A stretch of 64,000 bases of DNA from JAOZPE01 sp964601275 (lineage in GTDB: Bacteria > Krumholzibacteriota > Krumholzibacteriia > JAJRXK01), in contig CAZRMV010000009.1 of assembly GCA_964601275.1 (NCBI GenBank), forward strand, positions 62,001 through 126,000, given 5' to 3'. Below, piece by piece: positions 60,411-64,000 of this stretch. Position 1 is the stretch's first letter. Every line of letters begins with the position of its first letter. A program made the translations under genes and the position numbers. The notes beneath the pieces were generated by a model. The model was not told the DNA's origin. It saw nothing but the letters and a program-made list of their open reading frames with translations, and did not search any database.

Positions 60411-61837
60411 GTCACATCCGCGTCCGCTTCGCTCCGAGCCCCACCGGAACCCTCCACGTGGGTGGCGCGCGGACCGCCCTGTTCAACTGGCTCTACGCAC
60501 GCTCGCAGAAGGGGACCTTCATCCTCCGCATCGAGGACACCGACCAGTTGCGGTCGACCGAGGAAAGCCACCAGCAGATCCTGCGGGCCCTCCGGTGGCT
60601 GGGATTGGACTACGACGAGGGCCCCGGGGTGGGCGGTGAATACGGGCCGTATATCCAGAGCGAACGCAAGGAACTCTACGACGACTACGCCGAGCAGATG
60701 CTCGAGCGCGGCCTGGCCTATCGTTGCTATTGCACCCCCGAGGAACTCGAGGAGATGCGCAAGAAGGCCATCGCCGAGGGCCGCCAGCGCATCTACGACG
60801 GCCGCTGCCGGGACCTGAGCGAAGAGGAGCGGGCCCGTCGCGAGGCCGAGGGCCGCCCCTCGGTCCTCCGGGTGCGCATGCCCGAGGAAGGCGTGATCCG
60901 CTGGACCGACATCGTGCACGGACCGATGGAGTTCGAGTACGCGGTGCTCGACGACTGGGTGGCGGTCAAGAGCGACGGCTATCCCACCTACAACTTCGCC
61001 TGCGTGGTCGATGACGGCCTGATGGAGATCAGCCATGTGCTGCGCGGAGACGACCACGTGAGCAACACCCCGCGCCAGATCCACCTCTTCCGGGCCTTCG
61101 AGTTCAAGGTGCCCAAGTTCGGTCACATGCCGATGATCCTCGGTCCGGACAAGCAGCGTTTGAGCAAGCGGCACGGTGCGGCGAGCGTCGAGGAGTTCCG
61201 CGACGCGGGCTTTCTGCCCCAGGGACTGGTGAACTACCTCGCGCTGTTGGGATGGAACCCGGGCACCGACCAGGAGGTCTTCGAGATCTCCCAGCTCATC
61301 AAGGCCTTCTCCCTGAAGCGCCTGAACCACACCGCGGCGGTCTTCGACCTGGAGAAGTGCCGCTACATCAACGCCGAGCACATGAAGCGCTTGACCGACG
61401 AACAGCGGGCCGCCCTCACCTGGCCTTTCCTGGTGAAGGCGGGCCTGGTCGAGGAGGATGACGAAGACGCGCGCCGCACGCTCGACCGGGTGGTGCGCAT
61501 CATGGGAGCGCGGTTGAGCTTCCTGGGGGACGCCCCGCAGCGCTTGGCGTGCTACTTCCGCGACGACTTCCCCCGCCTGGACGAGGGGGCAGTGGACGAG
61601 GAGGCGGCCCGCCGCCTGCACGAGCTCTCCGGGCGCTACCAGGCCCTGGAATCCTTCGACGCCGCCGCGGCCGAGTCGGTGATGCGGCGATACGCGGAGG
61701 AGTTGGGGGTCAAGCTGGGCGAGCTGGTGCATCCCACCCGCTTCGTCCTGACCGGCCAGAAGGTGGGGCCCAGTCTCTTCGAGCTGATGGAGGTGCTCGG
61801 CCGGGAGACGGTGGTGCGGCGCCTGGCCTCGGCCTGA
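60407..61837 (+). CDS. gltX: Glutamyl-tRNA synthetase
   Basis: Charges tRNA-Glu (and, in species without GlnRS, tRNA-Gln) with glutamate; 476 residues. The HIGH-type motif is PSPTGTLHVGGARTALFN, and the KMSKS-type loop is KQRLSKRHG. The connecting catalytic segments RIEDTDQLRS and GDDHVSNTPRQIHLFRAF match the bacterial family. ATG 60407 overlaps the previous stop (ATGA) with GGAGG 6 bases upstream. A tRNA-Gln gene lies 129 bases downstream on the same strand, which would suit a non-discriminating enzyme that supplies an amidotransferase, but this is inference. Confidence 0.96.
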   Translation: MSHIRVRFAPSPTGTLHVGGARTALFNWLYARSQKGTFILRIEDTDQLRSTEESHQQILRALRWLGLDYDEGPGVGGEYGPYIQSERKELYDDYAEQMLERGLAYRCYCTPEELEEMRKKAIAEGRQRIYDGRCRDLSEEERARREAEGRPSVLRVRMPEEGVIRWTDIVHGPMEFEYAVLDDWVAVKSDGYPTYNFACVVDDGLMEISHVLRGDDHVSNTPRQIHLFRAFEFKVPKFGHMPMILGPDKQRLSKRHGAASVEEFRDAGFLPQGLVNYLALLGWNPGTDQEVFEISQLIKAFSLKRLNHTAAVFDLEKCRYINAEHMKRLTDEQRAALTWPFLVKAGLVEEDDEDARRTLDRVVRIMGARLSFLGDAPQRLACYFRDDFPRLDEGAVDEEAARRLHELSGRYQALESFDAAAAESVMRRYAEELGVKLGELVHPTRFVLTGQKVGPSLFELMEVLGRETVVRRLASA

Positions 61838-61860
61838 GCGAGGGACCACGACACTCGGCA

Positions 61861-61935
61861 CGGGCCCGTAAGCCTTTGGAATGCAGCGGGTTGGATGGCA
61901 AACCGCGAGGTTGCGGGCCCGATCCTTGCATTCCC
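61861..61935 (+). other. Structured element between gltX and tRNA-Gln
   Basis: The closing stem is GGAATGCA (61878-61885) with TGCATTCC (61927-61934). Inside lies a hairpin GCAAACC-GCGA-GGTTGC, with a GNRA tetraloop and one bulged A. Two copies of the 8-base palindrome CGGGCCCG flank the left and inner parts (61861-61868 and 61914-61921). The right arm overlaps the tRNA-Gln promoter, so it might act as a terminator for gltX or in regulation of the tRNA. Confidence 0.4.
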
Positions 61936-61954
61936 CGGTGGGCTTGGCTAACTA
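61926..61954 (+). promoter_or_regulatory. sigma-70 promoter of tRNA-Gln
   Basis: TTGCAT (61926-61931) and TAACTA (61949-61954), spacing 17; start near 61961, just before the tRNA. Confidence 0.55.
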
Positions 61955-61966
61955 TTGACCTCCGAT

Positions 61967-62040
61967 TGCCCGGTCGTCCAATGGCAGGACAGCTGACTCT
62001 GGATCAGTCGATGGGGGTTCGAATCCTCCCCGGGCAACCA
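61967..62040 (+). tRNA. tRNA-Gln (anticodon CUG), CCA encoded
   Basis: A 74-base cloverleaf. The acceptor stem is UGCCCGG with CCGGGCA, the discriminator is A and CCA is encoded. The D stem is GUCC/GGAC; the anticodon stem is GCUGA/UCAGU with loop CUCUGGA, so the anticodon is CUG. The T stem is GGGGG/CCUCC with loop UUCGAAU. Confidence 0.95.
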
Positions 62041-62053
62041 CCCCCTTGCGAAG

Positions 62054-62077
62054 AGCCGGCCGGCGGGCCGGCTTGTT
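62054..62077 (+). terminator. Terminator after tRNA-Gln
   Basis: A perfect 8-bp stem, AGCCGGCC (62054-62061) and GGCCGGCT (62066-62073), with a 4-base loop, followed by TGTT. Confidence 0.65.
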
Positions 62078-62094
62078 CGCGTCCACGGAGGACA

Positions 62095-62123
62095 TTGACA
62101 ACTCCATGGCCTGCCCTTAGGGT
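62095..62123 (+). promoter_or_regulatory. Strong sigma-70 promoter of carA-carB
   Basis: A perfect TTGACA (62095-62100) and TAGGGT (62118-62123) are spaced by 17 bases. The predicted start near 62130 leaves a leader of about 125 bases before carA that contains a reading frame and a terminator. Confidence 0.75.
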
Positions 62124-62154
62124 GCCCGCGACCCCCGCGAAGGAGTCCTGGAAC

Positions 62155-62259
62155 TTGCCCTGGATTGCGCCGCCACTTCCGCCGACCGCCCCGCGTGCCC
62201 ATCGTTTCCCGTTCCCTTTGGAGCGGGTCTTTTTTTGCCCGGTGGGGAGGGCTCGATGA
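62155..62259 (+). CDS. Possible leader peptide of the car operon (34 codons)
   Basis: A TTG at 62155 lies 9 bases after AAGGAG (62140-62145) and opens 34 codons (MPWIAPPLPPTAPRAHRFPF...) ending in a TGA at 62257-62259 that overlaps the carA ATG (ATGA). The frame runs the whole length of the terminator at 62208-62236. Translation of a leader through an attenuator and stop/start overlap is the layout of UTP-sensitive pyrBI-type attenuation known in enterobacteria. The peptide is Pro-rich and has no homologue I recognise. A chance frame is possible. Confidence 0.45.
   Translation: MPWIAPPLPPTAPRAHRFPFPLERVFFCPVGRAR
62208..62236 (+). terminator. Intrinsic terminator (attenuator) inside the carA leader
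   Basis: The stem CCCGTTCC (62208-62215) pairs with GGAGCGGG (62220-62227), with one G-U pair and a CTTT loop, followed by TC and a run of seven T (62230-62236). It lies between promoter and start codon, so it must be bypassed for carA to be expressed, the hallmark of attenuation. Confidence 0.8.
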
Positions 62260-63536
62260 GTCTTCTGCCCCGCGGACCCCTCGCCGCCCTGGCCCTGGAG
62301 AACGGTTCGGTCCGGCTCGGAAACGCCTTCGGAGCGATCGAGGGCGGGATGCGGGGCGAAGTGGTCTTCCACACCGGGATGTCCGGCTACCCGGAGATCC
62401 TCACCGATCCCAGTTACCGCGGCCAGATCGTGGTCCACACCTACCCCCACCTGGGCAACCATGGCATGCCCGAAGGCGACGACGAATCGGGACGCGTCCA
62501 GGTGGCCGGGGTGATCGCCCTCCGCCTGTGCCGGCATCCCAGCGGGGTGCGCCCCGCGCGGCGGCTGGAGGAGGTGCTGCAGCAAGCCGGGGTCATGGGC
62601 CTGGAGGGAATCGACACCCGCGCCCTCACCCTCGAATTGCGCGCGCGGGGAAGCCTCCGCGGAGTGGTCGAGCGCGTTGATCCCGCCCACGTCCGCGGCG
62701 GGATCCTGGCCCGCCGCCGGGCCGAAGAACTGGTGTCGAAGGCCCGCGCGCTGCCGCCGATGGAAGGCCAAGACCTGGTCACCGGGCGGCAAGCGTCGGG
62801 GCCGCGGGTCTTGGAGCCCCGCTCTCTGGCGGATCCGGTGACGGGCGGCTCGTCTTCTGCGGTGGAGATCGTCCTGCTCGACTTCGGGGTGAAGGGAAGC
62901 ATCGTCCAGCAGTTGCGCGCGCGGGGATGCCGGGTCCGCATCCTTCCCGCCGGGGTCTCGTCCGGCGAGGTCCTCTCCCATCGTCCCCACGGCGTCGTCC
63001 TCTCCAACGGCCCGGGGGATCCGGCCGCCTGCACCCGGCCCATCGAGACGGCAAGGAAGCTGCTGGGACGGGTGCCCATGCTGGGCATCTGCCTGGGGCA
63101 CCAGATCCTCGCCCTGGCCGCGGGTGCGGGCACCCGCAAGCTGCCCTTCGGTCACCACGGTGCGAACCACCCGGTGCGGGAGGAGGCCACCGGGCGCATC
63201 GCCATCACCTCACAGAACCATGGCTTCGCGGTGGTGGAGGAGTCGTTGCGGGGCACGCCGCTGCGGGTGAGCCACCGCAGTCTCTACGACGGGACCGTCG
63301 AGGGTGTGGTCGGGGCGGCCTGGCGGGTCCAGGGGGTCCAGTACCATCCGGAGGCCGCGCCCGGTCCCCACGACGCCCGGGAGATCTTCGACCGCTTTCT
63401 CGAGGTGTTGTCCGCCCACCCCGGTGCGGAGGGGAAGGTCCAGGCCGCCAGGGCCTGCGGGTTCGGAGAACCCTCCCGAGACCGCGTCCGCCCCCCACGC
63501 CCGGAACCCGGATCGCGCCGCCGGGAGGAGGCCTGA
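62256..63536 (+). CDS. carA: Carbamoyl-phosphate synthase small (glutaminase) subunit
   Basis: Hydrolyses glutamine and passes ammonia to CarB for carbamoyl phosphate, used in pyrimidine and arginine synthesis; 426 residues. The N-terminal small-subunit fold includes LALENGSVRLGNAFGA and VVFHTGMSGYPEILTDPSYRGQIVV. The class I amidotransferase domain has the nucleophile Cys279 in GICLGHQIL, plus QNHGFAV and QYHPEAAPGPHD (catalytic His/Glu). GGGGAGG lies 6 bases before the ATG at 62256. The C-terminal 40 residues are an extra basic, Pro-rich tail. The stop overlaps the carB start (TGATG). Confidence 0.96.
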   Translation: MSLLPRGPLAALALENGSVRLGNAFGAIEGGMRGEVVFHTGMSGYPEILTDPSYRGQIVVHTYPHLGNHGMPEGDDESGRVQVAGVIALRLCRHPSGVRPARRLEEVLQQAGVMGLEGIDTRALTLELRARGSLRGVVERVDPAHVRGGILARRRAEELVSKARALPPMEGQDLVTGRQASGPRVLEPRSLADPVTGGSSSAVEIVLLDFGVKGSIVQQLRARGCRVRILPAGVSSGEVLSHRPHGVVLSNGPGDPAACTRPIETARKLLGRVPMLGICLGHQILALAAGAGTRKLPFGHHGANHPVREEATGRIAITSQNHGFAVVEESLRGTPLRVSHRSLYDGTVEGVVGAAWRVQGVQYHPEAAPGPHDAREIFDRFLEVLSAHPGAEGKVQAARACGFGEPSRDRVRPPRPEPGSRRREEA

Positions 63537-64000
63537 TGCCCCGCCGCGACGACCTGCGCTGCATCTTCGTGGTGGGGAGTGGTCCCATCGTGATCGGACA
63601 GGCCTGCGAGTTCGACTATTCAGGAACCCAGGCGGTGCGGGCGCTCAAGTCCGAAGGATACCGGGTGATCCTGGTGAACAACAATCCGGCCAGCGTGATG
63701 ACCGACCCCACGCTGGCCGATCGAAGCTATCTCGAACCGCTCACCCCGGCGACGCTCGAACGGATCATCGAGCGCGAACGTCCCGACGCGCTGTTGCCCA
63801 CCATGGGGGGACAGACCGCCCTCAATCTCACCATCGCGCTGGCCGAGTCCGGCGTTCTCGAACGGCACCACATCGAACTGCTCGGCGCTTCGCTTCAGAC
63901 CATCCGCAAGGCGGAGGACCGCGCGCTCTTCGACGCGGCGATGCGCGAAGCCGGCCTGGTGACCGCGAGAGGGGGCTTCGCCCACGACCTCGACGAGGCG
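63536..64000 (+). CDS. carB: Carbamoyl-phosphate synthase large subunit, N-terminal part (cut by window edge)
   Basis: The first 155 codons are present; the rest lies off the right edge. The N-terminal ATP-grasp entry is intact: FVVGSGPIVIGQACEFDYSGTQAVRALKSEG, followed by VILVNNNPASVMTDP, ADRSYLEPLTPATLERIIERERPDALLPTMGGQTALNL and RKAEDRALFDAAMREAGL. Family knowledge predicts about 1,070 residues with two ATP sites and an allosteric domain. The ATG overlaps the carA stop, so both subunits are made together. Confidence 0.96.
   Translation, partial: MPRRDDLRCIFVVGSGPIVIGQACEFDYSGTQAVRALKSEGYRVILVNNNPASVMTDPTLADRSYLEPLTPATLERIIERERPDALLPTMGGQTALNLTIALAESGVLERHHIELLGASLQTIRKAEDRALFDAAMREAGLVTARGGFAHDLDEA

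Noticed and set aside
62140..62160. PyrR-binding site in the carA leader
   Set aside because: The sequence starts AGUCCUGG like a PyrR box, but the following GAGGYU half is absent, and no pyrR-like gene is seen. Leader-peptide attenuation fits better.

Overview
The window is dense, GC-rich bacterial chromosome with short gaps, mostly Shine-Dalgarno starts and many stop/start overlaps. Signal peptides, lipoboxes and beta-barrel proteins point to a diderm (Gram-negative envelope). Two large secreted proteins end in the FlgD-type Ig-like C-terminal domain, a feature common in FCB-related candidate phyla such as Krumholzibacteriota and Eisenbacteria. Three -24/-12 sites and a GAFTGA-bearing regulator show that sigma-54 is used. 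The lineage is an inference from these features, not from a marker tree.

Layout, left to right. 0-4 kb: 5' part of topA (minus), a CNT-family nucleoside transporter divergent from udk-hpt (nucleoside salvage), and a very acidic small protein. 4-12.3 kb: an outer-membrane-like protein, a lipoprotein, a secreted protein, an S9 peptidase, a flavin-reductase-like protein and an OPT transporter, followed by a decayed lipoprotein gene. 12.6-24 kb: a respiratory island with a NapD-like chaperone, a barrel porin with a sigma-54 promoter, an NtrC-type regulator, and a histidine kinase whose sensor domain carries a c-type heme motif. Divergent from the kinase is a six-gene operon: tetraheme lipoprotein, Tat-exported 4x[4Fe-4S] protein, NrfD membrane subunit, octaheme HAO-family cytochrome and two unknown proteins. 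24-32.7 kb: guaB, a TetR regulator, queG, a lipoprotein, a secreted subtilase and an alpha/beta hydrolase.

33-41.4 kb is a signalling cluster: a membrane protein with a duplicated C-terminal motif, a CheA-like protein without a phospho-accepting His, a small HTH protein, a STAS-GAF protein with a degenerate HD-GYP domain, and a REC-GAF-HD-GYP protein with intact motifs. Two good sigma-54 promoters, each with an upstream dyad, head its two halves. 41.6-47.5 kb is one gene for a 1,959-residue surface protein built of Ash/HYDIN-like beta domains alternating with three GATase-like modules.

47.9-53.4 kb (minus): tRNA-Met(CAU)-tilS-ftsH-folP-cdaA. 53.6-61.8 kb (plus): ilvC, a YIP1-family protein, a MacA-like adaptor with two MacB-type permeases but no adjacent ATPase, a lipoprotein with a collapsed protease site, and gltX. 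62-64 kb: tRNA-Gln(CUG), then carA-carB. carA is preceded by a strong promoter, an intrinsic terminator and a 34-codon leader reading frame that runs through the terminator and overlaps the carA start, which suggests transcriptional attenuation of the pyrimidine/arginine pathway.

The strongest candidates for undescribed biology are the heme-sensing, sigma-54-linked octaheme respiratory island, the sigma-54 signalling cluster with its pseudo-enzymes, and the carA attenuator.
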